A stretch of 64,000 bases of DNA from Candidatus Thiodiazotropha sp. (ex Codakia rugifera) (GCA_025656675.1 JAHXHN010000002.1:413302-477301); one strand, 5' to 3'; positions 1 through 8,309 are shown, counted from the stretch's first letter. Translations and numbers: made by a program. Notes: generated by a model not told the origin, from the sequence alone.

Positions 1-642
1 GATCTTTGATTTGGGCTTGTGCTGTTTCAGATAGTGAGCAATCTGAGAGGCACGCTCATAGGGTCCTGGAGGACAGCGGAAAGGATTGCCGGGTGGTGCG
101 ATTACCACAGTGCCGCCATCCTTCATTGCTTCAAGCTGCTTGCGCAGGGTGACAGTTTGAGAGCCGGCTTTCCAGGCGTGAGGAATATCCTCGGCAACCT
201 TGGCGTCGTAACCATCGATGCTGTCCCACTTGAAGTCGATACCGGGTGCAACAATACAACGGTCATAAGGGAAGCTTTCGCCACCTGCGGTCTTCACCAT
301 CTTACCTTTGGCATCGATTTCGGTGACGACGTCATGGACTACCTTGACGCCATGTGAACCGAGTCCGCTATAACCGAACTTAATTGAGTCGATACTGCGG
401 CCGCCACCCAACACTTCGTTGGACATGTAGCAGGTGTAGTAGTGCTTGTTGGCCTCGATCAGGGTGACCTCAATGGTCGGATCGGCCATACGCAGATATT
501 TCGCTGCAGTAGCACCACCGGTACCACCACCGACGACGACAACCTTTTTGGATGCGCCAAGGGCGATATAAGGTGTGCCCATCATGCCGATGGCTGTTGC
601 TGCACCTGCGCCTTTAACAAAACCTCTTCGGGTAATTTTCAT
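1..642 (-). CDS. fccB: Flavocytochrome c sulfide dehydrogenase, flavoprotein subunit (partial, 3' end outside window)
   Basis: This is the FAD subunit of flavocytochrome c, which oxidises sulfide to sulfur/polysulfide in the periplasm and passes electrons to the cytochrome subunit. The first 214 residues are visible and the frame stays open to the window edge. It starts with a twin-arginine export signal ([10 protein letters not shown]), followed by a hydrophobic stretch and the dinucleotide-binding loop [10 protein letters not shown]. Around residue 70 is [11 protein letters not shown], whose Cys corresponds to one of the redox-active disulfide cysteines of the family, and later [10 protein letters not shown]. 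The ATG at 640-642 is preceded by a GAGGGG ribosome site. It lies 16 bases after fccA, so co-transcription is likely. The assignment rests on motifs plus the fccA neighbour. Confidence 0.93.
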   Translation of the reverse strand, partial: MKITRRGFVKGAGAATAIGMMGTPYIALGASKKVVVVGGGTGGATAAKYLRMADPTIEVTLIEANKHYYTCYMSNEVLGGGRSIDSIKFGYSGLGSHGVKVVHDVVTEIDAKGKMVKTAGGESFPYDRCIVAPGIDFKWDSIDGYDAKVAEDIPHAWKAGSQTVTLRKQLEAMKDGGTVVIAPPGNPFRCPPGPYERASQIAHYLKQHKPKSKI

Positions 643-658
643 GTTTCTCATTCCCCTC

Positions 659-1276
659 TTATTGCTTGCCTTGGGCGTAGAAGTTGAGCAGTGCGTCAAA
701 TCCGGCATCGCCCTCTTTCTTAATCAGCTGATTAACTTTTTTCTTCATCTTTTTGGTCATCTCACGATCACCTGCCTTGTAGTCGGCCATGGTGTAATGA
801 AGATAGGGTGTCAGCTGTCCCATCAGAATGCCAGAATCGTCTTCGGCAGAAGTGCCGTTTTCGGCATGGCATTTTTCGCAATATTTGTCATGCAGTTTAG
901 CGCCTTTCTTTGCCTTGTCAGCATCGAATGACTGCTTGGCCATGACAAACGGCTGTTTGCTGAACAACTCGCCCATTGCCTTGATCTCGTCATCGGAATA
1001 ACCTTCGGCGATGCGTTGCATGATGGTTGATTTGATTGAACCGTCTTTGAAGCCCGCCATCACCTCTTCGAAATATACAGCGGAAATACCGCCGATACTG
1101 GGTGTTGCCGGTCCTGCGCTTGCGCCGTTAGTACCATGGCAGCCAGCACAGGTATTTGCCAGCATGCCGGCGCTTGCGCCGGTCATCAGGGGCTTTTTGT
1201 CAGCCGCGAAGGCCGCGGACGATGCACTGAGAACCAGTGCGCCTATCAGGGCTTTCTTTAGATTTTTGTACGCCAT
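659..1276 (-). CDS. fccA: Flavocytochrome c sulfide dehydrogenase, diheme cytochrome subunit
   Basis: This 205-residue periplasmic cytochrome c is the electron-accepting subunit that pairs with the FAD subunit encoded just downstream. The N-terminus is a Sec signal peptide ending SSAAFAAD. Two CxxCH heme sites are present (CAGCH near residue 44 and CEKCH near residue 134), in two similar cytochrome c domains, as expected for a diheme FccA. The ATG has a strong ribosome site (AAAGGAGG). The order fccA-fccB is the usual one. A c4-type diheme cytochrome would look alike; the adjacent fccB decides the call. Confidence 0.9.
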   Translation of the reverse strand: MAYKNLKKALIGALVLSASSAAFAADKKPLMTGASAGMLANTCAGCHGTNGASAGPATPSIGGISAVYFEEVMAGFKDGSIKSTIMQRIAEGYSDDEIKAMGELFSKQPFVMAKQSFDADKAKKGAKLHDKYCEKCHAENGTSAEDDSGILMGQLTPYLHYTMADYKAGDREMTKKMKKKVNQLIKKEGDAGFDALLNFYAQGKQ

Positions 1277-1316
1277 GTTACCTCCTTTGGAATTAAAACA
1301 GGCTTACATTGTAAGA

Positions 1317-1374
1317 ACAGGGTACAAAGTGCACCCTGTCACTTGAGCGGAGCAGCTTAATTTAGGACTGCTCC
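1317..1374 (-). promoter_or_regulatory. Two inverted repeats upstream of fccA
   Basis: Two hairpin-forming repeats lie in the 191-bp gap between the ankyrin gene and fccA. One is ACAGGGT...ACCCTGT (1317-1339), which can extend with a wobble pair to a ten-pair stem and a three-base loop. The other is GGAGCAG...CTGCTCC (1349-1374). Neither has a following T-run, so a simple intrinsic terminator is unlikely. They could be an operator or an RNA processing/stability element that sets FccAB level relative to the upstream genes. The function is inferred only. Confidence 0.35.
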
Positions 1375-1467
1375 TGTTGCAGTAAGCTCAGACGGTGATC
1401 CTGTATGCCACAAGCGTGACATCAATCCAGGCAGCTATGCTGTTCACCATCTGGGCAATGCTCTGTA

Positions 1468-2397
1468 TTACAGAAGACTCAACAGCTTGCTATGCTTTTT
1501 CTTTTTAGCAATGTCCGCAGCTGTGTGGCCTTCTTTATCTTTATGCGTTTTATCAGCACCATGTTGAAGCAGTAGCTTCACCATTTGCTCTGATCCTTTG
1601 CGGGCAGCCTCCATCAGTGGGGTGATACCATCCACATCCGCCAGATTTACATCCGCACCCGCTGTTATCAAAATCTGCGCCGTATCAGCTCTATCCTGAC
1701 CAGCCACCCATATCAAGGCGGTTGCACCATCGCTGTCTTGGGCGTTGACATCGGCGTAGTGATCCAGCAAGGCTTTGACGACATCGTTATGTCCACTGTC
1801 TGCGGCCAATATCAAGGCGGTGGAGCCGTTCTTATCCCGGCTTGCGCTGTCCGCACCATGCTTCAACAGCATGACGCTGGTGGCGGCATACCCTTTTTCT
1901 GCGGCCATCATCAACGCGTTTCTGCCATATTTATCCGATGCCTTCGGATCAGCGCCCTTGTATAGCAGCTGTTCTACCATATCGGTGATGCCATAGCGGG
2001 AGGCGATCATCAAAGAATCCCATCCTGCTCTGGTACGGTCATGCAGGTTTGCACCCCGTTCAAGCAGCATGGCGGTAAGCGCAGGATGACCATTTTCAGC
2101 AGCAAAGGTCAGCGCTGTACAACCATCCTTTGTCCGTGCATTGACGTCGGCTCCCCGACTCAACAGAAGTACAACGGCTTCGAAATTGTCATTCTCGACC
2201 GCCATCATCAGTGCGTTTTTGCCGAATTTATTTTCACTATCGACGTGCACCCCCTTGTCCAGAAGGGCAGTCATCGTCTCTACGTCACCGACATTAGCGG
2301 CTAGTCGAAGATCTTTATCGTCCTGCGTATCGCCGGCAAACAGTGGTGCCGAAAAAAGTAGTGCAAGAACCGATAGGAACAGTCTGGTTTTATTCAT
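1468..2397 (-). CDS. Secreted ankyrin-repeat protein
   Basis: This 309-residue protein has a Sec signal peptide (about residues 1-21, ending APLFAGD) followed by roughly eight tandem ankyrin repeats that fill the rest of the chain. Typical repeat cores are visible, such as GKNALMMAVEN, GCTALTFAAENGH, GSTALILAADSGH and GITPLMEAARKGS. Ankyrin arrays are protein-binding scaffolds; a periplasmic location is predicted, but the partner is unknown. It sits between a NapC-like cytochrome gene (70 bases upstream) and fccAB, all on the same strand, so a role in assembling or regulating the sulfide-oxidation cytochromes is possible. That is inference from position only. Confidence 0.88.
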   Translation of the reverse strand: MNKTRLFLSVLALLFSAPLFAGDTQDDKDLRLAANVGDVETMTALLDKGVHVDSENKFGKNALMMAVENDNFEAVVLLLSRGADVNARTKDGCTALTFAAENGHPALTAMLLERGANLHDRTRAGWDSLMIASRYGITDMVEQLLYKGADPKASDKYGRNALMMAAEKGYAATSVMLLKHGADSASRDKNGSTALILAADSGHNDVVKALLDHYADVNAQDSDGATALIWVAGQDRADTAQILITAGADVNLADVDGITPLMEAARKGSEQMVKLLLQHGADKTHKDKEGHTAADIAKKKKHSKLLSLL

Positions 2398-2466
2398 TGA
2401 ATTCCTGTCACGAGGCTAAACAACAAGTTTCATTAGCGAAGCCAACAGATTATATCAGACCTGATT

Positions 2467-3033
2467 TTATGAGGGGTCAGGCTCATCGGGCTCATCCGGT
2501 TCTTCATGAGCTATACCCTTGTGGCAATCGATACAAGCTGTACCCTTGTCCATCGCTTTGGGATGACGTTTACGGGCACTGCGATCCTGCTCGCTCAGGT
2601 CCATGCTGGTGAATTCATGGCAGGAGCGGCACTCACGAGAATCTGATGCACGCATTTTATCCCATACCCGGTTGGCCATATCCCAGCGAAGGGCTTCATA
2701 TTTCTCCTTGGTATCGATGGTGCCCATGATCTCGTGATAGACATCCTTGGCAGCCATGACTTTGGCGATCATCTTGGGGATAAAGGGCTTGGGAACGTGG
2801 CAGTCTGAACAGGTGGCTCGTACACCGGAGGCATTTTTATAATGAAGGGTCTCTTTGTACTCCTCCAAATTGATCTTCATGGTGTGGCAGGAAGTACAAA
2901 AATCCATCTCATTGGTAAAGGCAAGGCCGATATTGAATAGACCGGTAAAAATAATACCGGCAACAAAAATGATGCCCGCCAGGATGATAGAAATTTTACC
3001 CGCAGACTTACTGCCAGCGCGTTGTCTGAACAT
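2467..3033 (-). CDS. NapC/NirT-family tetraheme cytochrome c, membrane-anchored
   Basis: This is a 188-residue protein with an N-terminal membrane anchor (about residues 13-40) and four CxxCH heme sites: CTSCH, CSDCH, CRSCH and CIDCH. This is the plan of NapC/NirT quinol dehydrogenases, which exchange electrons between the quinone pool and periplasmic partners. The ATG at 3031-3033 is chosen because GAGGGTGGAG stands just ahead of it; an upstream TTG at 3078 would add 15 residues and has no good ribosome site. The C-terminus is an acidic, proline-rich repeat (EPDEPDEPDPS). It leads the ankyrin-fccA-fccB group. No nitrate or nitrite reductase gene is nearby, so the partner is not the classical Nap/Nir enzyme. 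Confidence 0.85.
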   Translation of the reverse strand: MFRQRAGSKSAGKISIILAGIIFVAGIIFTGLFNIGLAFTNEMDFCTSCHTMKINLEEYKETLHYKNASGVRATCSDCHVPKPFIPKMIAKVMAAKDVYHEIMGTIDTKEKYEALRWDMANRVWDKMRASDSRECRSCHEFTSMDLSEQDRSARKRHPKAMDKGTACIDCHKGIAHEEPDEPDEPDPS

Positions 3034-3211
3034 ACTCCACCCTCGAAATTCTGTCTGGAAAAACAAGCTGTCTTTCAAGTGTCTTTTTTAACTATGCCCG
3101 TCTAATTCCATTAGGTCGGGTGATTTTTCTTGACTGAGGGATGTTACGTCAAGTCGTATATCAATGCAAAAAGACACTGTAAACAAATGCATATGACATT
3201 ATTAGTGGAAA

Positions 3212-3847
3212 CTAATTTAGCCTCTCGGCGAGAAAGTCCTGTGACTGAAAATTTTGATCTCTGCATGCTTGCCAGACATGGTTGAAATTGCCCAGGGAAC
3301 TGAGTGCATCGCTCAGTTGCTCTTTTTTTTCTTGTGTATCGATTGCAGGATAAAGGGTGGTGCGGATTTCATGAGGCAGGCCGCTGAGTGCCAGTAATCG
3401 GGCACATTGCCAGGCAGACTCTCCCGCTCCGGGAGCGCCGGTGAGTGCCTCGTAGTCTTCCACCGGGGCTTTGATATCCAGGCCGACCCAGTCGAGATGG
3501 GGTAACAGTCGGGCAAAACGGTCCGGGTAGATACCCGCTGTGTGCAACCCGACTAAAAATCCCATAGCCCTGACCTGCTTCACAGCATCCAGCAAGCTGG
3601 CTTGGAGGGTTGGTTCCCCTCCGCTGAACACAACCGCCTCAAGTAAACCACGACGGCTTTCGAGAAAGCCGAGAACCGTTTCCCAGGGTATATCCTGGCC
3701 CCCATGGCGGGGTAACAACTCACTGTTCTGGCAATAGTGGCAGCGTAATGGACACCCCTGACAAAAGATCACCGCAGCGAGGTGGTCAGGGTAGTCAATG
3801 GTGGTCATGGGAGTCAGACCCCCCACCTGTAGCGGGGAATGGGGCAT
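3212..3847 (-). CDS. nrdG: Anaerobic ribonucleotide reductase-activating protein (radical SAM)
   Basis: NrdG is the radical SAM activase that uses a 4Fe-4S cluster and S-adenosylmethionine to create the glycyl radical on class III ribonucleotide reductase. The cysteines are in FCQGCPLRCHYCQN (CxxxCxxC at the end of this stretch), followed by the SAM-binding FSGGEPT motif. The length of 211 residues is normal for the longer NrdG type. The start lies 3 bases after the stop of the small glycyl-radical frame and in the same direction, so translation is probably coupled. It is the last gene of the nrd operon. Confidence 0.92.
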   Translation of the reverse strand: MPHSPLQVGGLTPMTTIDYPDHLAAVIFCQGCPLRCHYCQNSELLPRHGGQDIPWETVLGFLESRRGLLEAVVFSGGEPTLQASLLDAVKQVRAMGFLVGLHTAGIYPDRFARLLPHLDWVGLDIKAPVEDYEALTGAPGAGESAWQCARLLALSGLPHEIRTTLYPAIDTQEKKEQLSDALSSLGNFNHVWQACRDQNFQSQDFLAERLN

Positions 3848-3850
3848 GGC

Positions 3851-4063
3851 TCAGCGGCTCATTCCATTGCAATCGATTGGGGCGTCAGGGAGGGTTTTGT
3901 GGGTGTCTTTTTTGATCTTTGCCTCCTTGTAATAGCATCGTTCGGCCTGCTCGGATTGCTTGCCGGGATTGAACGCAGAGATTGGGCGGTGGTAGCCCAT
4001 GACCCGGGTCCAGACCTCACAACGGGTGCGCTCTTCGTCGCGTAGTTCAATGGGTGTGTGCAT
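3851..4063 (-). CDS. nrdD: Separate glycyl-radical-site polypeptide of class III ribonucleotide reductase
   Basis: This 70-residue frame carries the sequence expected at the very C-terminus of NrdD: RCEVWTRVMGYHRPISAFN followed by PGKQSE. In one-piece NrdD proteins the catalytic glycine lies in RV(C/M)GY and the GKQ(S)E segment follows. Here this segment is not joined to the main NrdD frame: the ATG at 4061-4063 overlaps the last 17 bases of the 681-residue gene in the +1 frame. Either the two chains assemble, or a +1 shift joins them. I recall similar short NrdD entries in other gammaproteobacteria, which would argue against a sequencing error, but I cannot verify that here. The tail after residue 45 (basic, KEAKIKKDTHK) has no recognised function. 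Confidence 0.85.
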   Translation of the reverse strand: MHTPIELRDEERTRCEVWTRVMGYHRPISAFNPGKQSEQAERCYYKEAKIKKDTHKTLPDAPIDCNGMSR

Positions 4064-6092
4064 GGTTGATCTCCTGTTGTTTCTGTTGGATGAGTGCCTG
4101 GTCGCATTTGGGGCAGAATGTCTGCTCTCCGCTGAGGTAACCGTGTACCGGGCAGATGGAAAATGTCGGTGTAATGGTCAGATAGGGGATGCGGAAGTTC
4201 TCCAGTGAGCGTTTAACCAGTTTTTTACAGGCTTCAGTGCTGCTGATCCGCTCATTCATATAGAGATGAAGTACAGTGCCGCCGGTATATTTTCGCTGTA
4301 GTGGCTCCTGATGCTGCAGAGCGGCAAAGGGATCGTCGGTAAAGCCTACCGGGAGCTGAGAGGAGTTGGTGTAGTAGGGTTTGTCCGGCGTGCCGGCCTG
4401 AAGGATCGTGGGGTAGCGCTTGAGATCCTCTTTGGCAAAGCGGTAGGTGGTCCCTTCTGCGGGTGTTGCCTCCAGGTTGTAGAGGTTGCCGCTCTCCTCC
4501 TGGAAAGCTACCATTCGTTGACGGATATGGTCGAGAAAACGGGTCGCGAATGCCTGCCCTTCAGAATGGCTGATATCAAATTTATCGTTACTGTAATTGC
4601 GGATCATCTCATTGATGCCGTTGACGCCAATGGTTGAGAAGTGGTTTCTCAAGGTGCCGAGGTAGCGCTTGGTATAGGGAAATAGTCCTGCATCCATGTG
4701 ACGTTGAATGACTTTCCTTTTGATTTCCAGACTGTTGCACGCCAGTCGCAACAGTTCATCGACTCGCGCCATCAGGTTGGCTTCGTCCCCACTGTGCAGG
4801 TAACCCAGACGGGCGCAGTTGATCGTGACCACGCCCAGTGAACCGGTCTGCTCCGCTGAACCGAACAGGCCATTGCCTCGTTTCAGCAACTCACGCAGAT
4901 CGAGTTGCAGTCGACAACACATGGAACGCACCATATTCGGGCTCAGTTCAGAATTCAGAAAGTTTTGGAAATAGGGCAGTCCATACTTGGCTGTCATCTT
5001 GAACAGCCGTTGGGCGTTCTCGCTCTCCCAGGGAAACTCGGGGGTGATGTTGTAGGTCGGGATAGGGAAGGTGAATACCCGACCTTTGGCATCACCGGCG
5101 GTCATTACCTCGATATAGGCGCGATTGATGAGGTCCATCTCCCGCTGTAGATCACCATAGCTGAAGGGCATCTCTTCACCCGCGATGATCGGGATCTGTT
5201 CGCGCAGATCCTGCGGGCATACCCAATCGAAGGTCAGATTGGTGAAAGGGGTCTGGGTACCCCAGCGGGAGGGCACATTGAGGTTGTAGATCAACTCCTG
5301 AATGTACTGATAGACCTGTGGGTAGCTGAGATTGTCTTTGCGTACAAAGGGTGCCATGTAGGTATCGAAGGAGCTGAAAGCCTGGGCACCCGCCCATTCG
5401 TTCTGCAGGGTACCAAGGAAATTGACAATCTGACCGACAGCGCTGGATAGATGTTTTGGTGGTCCTGACTCGACCTTTCCCGGCACCCCGTTCAGCCCTT
5501 CATGGAGCAGCGTGCGCAGGGACCAGCCTGCACAATAACCGGCCAACATGTCGAGGTCATGAATATGGATGTCACCCTGTCGGTGAGCTTCGCCGATCTC
5601 AGGGGGGTAGACGTGATTGAGCCAGTAATTGGCAATCATCTTGCCTGAAGCGTTAAGGATCAGACCACCCAGGGAGTAACCCTGGTTAGCATTGGCTGAG
5701 ACCCGCCAGTCGGAGCGCTGCAGATATTCGCTCACTGAGGCGGAGACATCCAGCAGAGTGCGGCGATCCTCACGCAGCTTCTTATGCTGTTCACGGTAGA
5801 CGATAAAGGCCCGGGCCGTCTTCAGATGGTTGGCGCTGATCAATACCTGTTCAACGATATCCTGGATACGCTCGATCCCGGGGGTTTGCTCCCGATAACC
5901 GGTATGCGTCAAAACCTTGATCACTTGTGCGCAAAGCAGTCTGGCCTCGCTGTTATCGAACTCCCGACTCGCTTGGCCGGCCTTGAGGATGGCGAGTTGG
6001 ATCTTGCTGGTGTCGAAGTCGACTTCGCAACCATCGCGCTTGAGAACCTTTGTGGGTGTGCAGAGTGTCTGTTGAGCAGCAATTGCTGGCAT
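4047..6092 (-). CDS. nrdD: Anaerobic (class III) ribonucleoside-triphosphate reductase, main chain
   Basis: NrdD reduces ribonucleotides to deoxyribonucleotides without oxygen. The 681 residues start with an ATP-cone (TKVLKRDGCEVDFDTSKIQ), the allosteric nucleotide site, and continue through the ten-stranded barrel. The segment SLGVVTINCARLGYLHSG holds the cysteine expected to form the thiyl radical. The end, CPVHGYLSGEQTFCPKCD, is the zinc-binding knuckle, with His at the second position. The chain stops right after this knuckle and lacks the glycyl-radical motif, which is in the next overlapping frame. The ATG has an AGGAGG ribosome site. NrdR and FNR-type boxes lie upstream. Confidence 0.93.
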   Translation of the reverse strand: MPAIAAQQTLCTPTKVLKRDGCEVDFDTSKIQLAILKAGQASREFDNSEARLLCAQVIKVLTHTGYREQTPGIERIQDIVEQVLISANHLKTARAFIVYREQHKKLREDRRTLLDVSASVSEYLQRSDWRVSANANQGYSLGGLILNASGKMIANYWLNHVYPPEIGEAHRQGDIHIHDLDMLAGYCAGWSLRTLLHEGLNGVPGKVESGPPKHLSSAVGQIVNFLGTLQNEWAGAQAFSSFDTYMAPFVRKDNLSYPQVYQYIQELIYNLNVPSRWGTQTPFTNLTFDWVCPQDLREQIPIIAGEEMPFSYGDLQREMDLINRAYIEVMTAGDAKGRVFTFPIPTYNITPEFPWESENAQRLFKMTAKYGLPYFQNFLNSELSPNMVRSMCCRLQLDLRELLKRGNGLFGSAEQTGSLGVVTINCARLGYLHSGDEANLMARVDELLRLACNSLEIKRKVIQRHMDAGLFPYTKRYLGTLRNHFSTIGVNGINEMIRNYSNDKFDISHSEGQAFATRFLDHIRQRMVAFQEESGNLYNLEATPAEGTTYRFAKEDLKRYPTILQAGTPDKPYYTNSSQLPVGFTDDPFAALQHQEPLQRKYTGGTVLHLYMNERISSTEACKKLVKRSLENFRIPYLTITPTFSICPVHGYLSGEQTFCPKCDQALIQQKQQEINHAHTH

Positions 6093-6125
6093 GGCCGGTA
6101 ATCCTCCTATATTATAATATTATTG

Positions 6126-6141
6126 ACACCATATATGGTGG
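6126..6141. promoter_or_regulatory. NrdR box 1 (nrdD-proximal)
   Basis: ACACCATATATGGTGG matches the NrdR box consensus acaCwAtATaTwGtgt in the core, and its inner 14 bases form a perfect palindrome. NrdR is the ATP/dATP-sensing repressor of ribonucleotide reductase genes. It pairs with a second box whose centre is 32 bp away, three helical turns, the normal tandem arrangement. Confidence 0.85.
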
Positions 6142-6157
6142 TTATATGTTTATTTAA

Positions 6158-6173
6158 GCACTATATATTGTGT
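6158..6173. promoter_or_regulatory. NrdR box 2 (nrdD-distal)
   Basis: GCACTATATATTGTGT fits the NrdR consensus at nearly every position. Together with the box at 6126-6141 it forms the phased pair through which NrdR represses class III reductase transcription. Confidence 0.85.
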
Positions 6174-6188
6174 TGCAAGCGGTTTTAT

Positions 6189-6202
6189 TTGATTAAAGTC
6201 AA
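6189..6202. promoter_or_regulatory. FNR/ANR-type box upstream of nrdD
   Basis: TTGATTAAAGTCAA matches TTGATnnnnATCAA at 9 of 10 fixed positions. It lies about 100 bases before the nrdD start and just upstream of the NrdR boxes, where an anaerobic activator would bind. This fits induction of the oxygen-sensitive reductase when oxygen is absent. Confidence 0.65.
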
Positions 6203-6321
6203 GTCAACATCAAATTCCCTGCGCTATTGCATGCAGCGTATGTGTTGATTTTGCGGGCTAACAGTTGAACATCTCACTGGTTGATGCTTGAAGATGATTC
6301 AGTCCGGTGCAGTCAACCACA

Positions 6322-6375
6322 CTAGGGCTTGTTAACGCCGATTTGATTATCAAATCAGCGTTAACAGGCTCTTGG
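6322..6375. repeat. Palindromic dispersed repeat (TAGGGCYTGTTAAC family)
   Basis: The left arm TAGGGCTTGTTAACGC and the right arm GCGTTAACAGGCTCTTG are inverted copies. Inside them GATTTGAT and ATCAAATC continue the pairing around a single T, so almost the whole element folds into one long hairpin. It lies between nrdD and the upstream hydrolase gene. Its arm resembles sequences at 10672-10687 and 60116-60131. No gene is seen in the rest of the 323-bp gap except the nrd regulatory sites. Confidence 0.75.
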
Positions 6376-6415
6376 TGAGCATGCAACGATTGAAGAAGTG
6401 ATTGAGTTGAGTGGG

Positions 6416-7054
6416 CTAGCGGCCGTCACCCACGAAGGGATTGGTTCGACGCTCCTCGCCGAAAGTGGATTCAGGGCCGTGGCCAGGGACAAACCTGACA
6501 GCATCACCCAGTGGCCATAGCTGATCCCGAATGGAGCGGATAAGGGTGCTGTGGTCACCACGGGGGAAGTCGGTACGCCCGATTGAACCGCTGAAAAGCA
6601 CATCACCCACCTGTGCAAGTTGATCGTTGCGATGGAAAAAGATGATATGTCCCGGTGTATGGCCCGGGCAGTGATAGACCTCGAGGCGTTCCTCCCCCAC
6701 AGGCACTTCATCACCCTGATTCAACCATTGATCGGGCTTGCAGGCGATATCATCACCAAAACCAAACATCACTGCCTGCTGGTCCATATTGTCCAGCAGA
6801 AATGCATCCTCCCGATGGGGGCCGATGATGGGGATGTGCAGTCTCTGAGCCAGTTCGTTTGCACCACCGGCATGATCCAGATGTCCATGGGTGAGGAGAA
6901 TGCACTCCGGGATCAGCGCTAAGGCATTGATCTGATCGATCACTCTTTGGCTGTCACCCCCCGGATCGATAATCGCTGTATGGCGGGTTTTCTCACACCA
7001 GAACAGGGTGCAGTTTTGTTGGAAGGGGGTAACGGGGATAATTCGGTAGTGCAT
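6416..7054 (-). CDS. Metallo-beta-lactamase-fold hydrolase (glyoxalase II-like, YcbL type)
   Basis: This is a 212-residue single-domain hydrolase of the metallo-beta-lactamase superfamily. The metal-binding motif THGHLDHAGG is near residue 57, with a further ligand His in HCPGHTPGHIIFF, an Asp in VGDVLFSGSIGR and a late His in VPGHGPESTFGEER. The length and the closing GHGP motif fit the YcbL group, short type II glyoxalase-like proteins that hydrolyse thioesters such as S-lactoylglutathione; the true substrate cannot be read from sequence. Its start touches the stop of the thioredoxin-like gene, so the two are probably co-transcribed. Confidence 0.87.
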   Translation of the reverse strand: MHYRIIPVTPFQQNCTLFWCEKTRHTAIIDPGGDSQRVIDQINALALIPECILLTHGHLDHAGGANELAQRLHIPIIGPHREDAFLLDNMDQQAVMFGFGDDIACKPDQWLNQGDEVPVGEERLEVYHCPGHTPGHIIFFHRNDQLAQVGDVLFSGSIGRTDFPRGDHSTLIRSIRDQLWPLGDAVRFVPGHGPESTFGEERRTNPFVGDGR

Positions 7055-7437
7055 CAGATGATCTTCTGTAAAAGGGTTTCCAGCTGTTTCTGACTCTTTG
7101 CACCCAAACAGACGTCAGTGACTTTATTGTCTTTCATCAGAATGGTTGTCGGGGTGGCTCGGATATTGAATGCCCTCGCTGTATCAGGGTCACTCTGTAC
7201 ATCAACCTTCATGACTGTGTCGTGGTTTTCAGAAAGGTGATCGATGATAGGGGTCATGCTACGACAGGGGGGACATTTCTGACTATAGAAATAGATCATT
7301 CGGTTTCCGTCCGTCTCACTGGTTAAATCGTTCTCTATCATTTTACCCACCAGGCGTCTTGCAGAGAGGTAGCTGAGTAACGGCAACAAAATGAGGTAAC
7401 TCGCAACTATCAATACGATAATCATCACCCAGGACAT
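7054..7437 (-). CDS. Membrane-anchored thioredoxin-like protein
   Basis: This 127-residue protein has one N-terminal membrane segment (about residues 3-22) followed by a thioredoxin fold. The active site is CPPC in YSQKCPPCRSM, and the cis-proline loop ATPTT is present. CPPC is less common than CGPC and usually marks an oxidoreductase with its own potential. The ATG at 7435-7437 with GGGAG ahead of it is preferred; an in-frame start at 7599 would add a poorly conserved-looking 54-residue extension. Which face of the membrane carries the domain is not certain. It is adjacent to the hydrolase gene, with stop and start overlapping by one base. Confidence 0.8.
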   Translation of the reverse strand: MSWVMIIVLIVASYLILLPLLSYLSARRLVGKMIENDLTSETDGNRMIYFYSQKCPPCRSMTPIIDHLSENHDTVMKVDVQSDPDTARAFNIRATPTTILMKDNKVTDVCLGAKSQKQLETLLQKII

Positions 7438-7640
7438 TGTGGTAGGTCTCCCTGATGGTTTTTTGAAGAATGCCAGATACAATACCAGGACCCCTGCAAT
7501 AGGTGCATCACCGATTGGGGCGTGCAGTAAATCGATCACTTGAATCCGGACCCATGGACTCAGGTTTATATTTGGTGGCAACATGCGGGCCGATTGCACA
7601 CCGAATTCTTCTTAACAGGCCCACTATCTTGAGTTGGAAA

Positions 7641-8309
7641 ATGGATCAGATGACGCTCTTCTTGGTGGTGGGAGGATTATTGATTCTCACCCTGATTTTG
7701 GCAAGCATAGCCCAGCGATACCACGCCTTTGTCGAAGAGCGGCGTCAACATGTTCAGCGGATTCTGAAGCGGGTGGGGGAGATAGATGGACTCATTCAGC
7801 GTATGACCGGTCTGCCGGTACCGATCGAGGCAGAGCGGATTCTACGGCAGGATATTGTTGCCCGCCTGCAGGCGCTGAAGGGGATCCACGCCCGATACGA
7901 TGGTATCGATCGCATGATCGGGGAGGCTCAGAGAACCCTTGAGCAGGTATCGGCAAAGCCGGCATCCGCCCGTCTTAGCGAGCAGCAGCTGGAACGGTTT
8001 AGTCGACTGACGAGTGAAATCGAGTGGCTGGTTCAAGAGAAAAGATTGCTTACCCCTGTTTCCCCTGAAGAGCGTGCCCAGTTGCTCGAACTGATGAGGA
8101 TGCGACGGGTGGAATCACTGTATAATCATCATCTGCCGGAGGCGAATCGATTGGCGAACAGTGGCCAGGTTCATCAGGCATTGTGGCATTGCGAGCACCT
8201 GAAAAAGGTACTGAAGAGTCATCAGCCGGAGAATCAGCAGATCGATGCCTGGTATCTGGAGGTGGATAAGCTCAATAAACAGATCAGTAAAAGGCTGGCC
8301 GGGGGTTAG
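7641..8309 (+). CDS. Unknown membrane-anchored coiled-coil protein
   Basis: This is a 222-residue protein of unknown function. One transmembrane helix (about residues 5-25) is followed by a long helical, charge-rich region with heptad-like stretches (for example [18 protein letters not shown] and AEAQ/LEQ-like segments) and a C-terminal helical hairpin. It has no enzyme motifs. The ATG at 7641 is chosen because the membrane helix follows at once; a second ATG at 7650 is also possible. It is convergent with yacG, meeting it tail to tail with a few bases of overlap. A scaffold or envelope role is plausible but not shown. Confidence 0.7.
   Translation: MDQMTLFLVVGGLLILTLILASIAQRYHAFVEERRQHVQRILKRVGEIDGLIQRMTGLPVPIEAERILRQDIVARLQALKGIHARYDGIDRMIGEAQRTLEQVSAKPASARLSEQQLERFSRLTSEIEWLVQEKRLLTPVSPEERAQLLELMRMRRVESLYNHHLPEANRLANSGQVHQALWHCEHLKKVLKSHQPENQQIDAWYLEVDKLNKQISKRLAGG

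Noticed and set aside
1468-2397. Ankyrin DNA repeats as a CRISPR or satellite array
   Set aside because: The periodicity is at the protein level (about 33 codons) with diverged DNA; there are no identical direct repeats with spacers.
3128-3155. TTGACTGAGGGATGTTACGTCAA upstream of the NapC-like gene as an FNR or CRP site
   Set aside because: The TTGAC/GTCAA halves are 13 bases apart, which fits neither factor; it may be chance.
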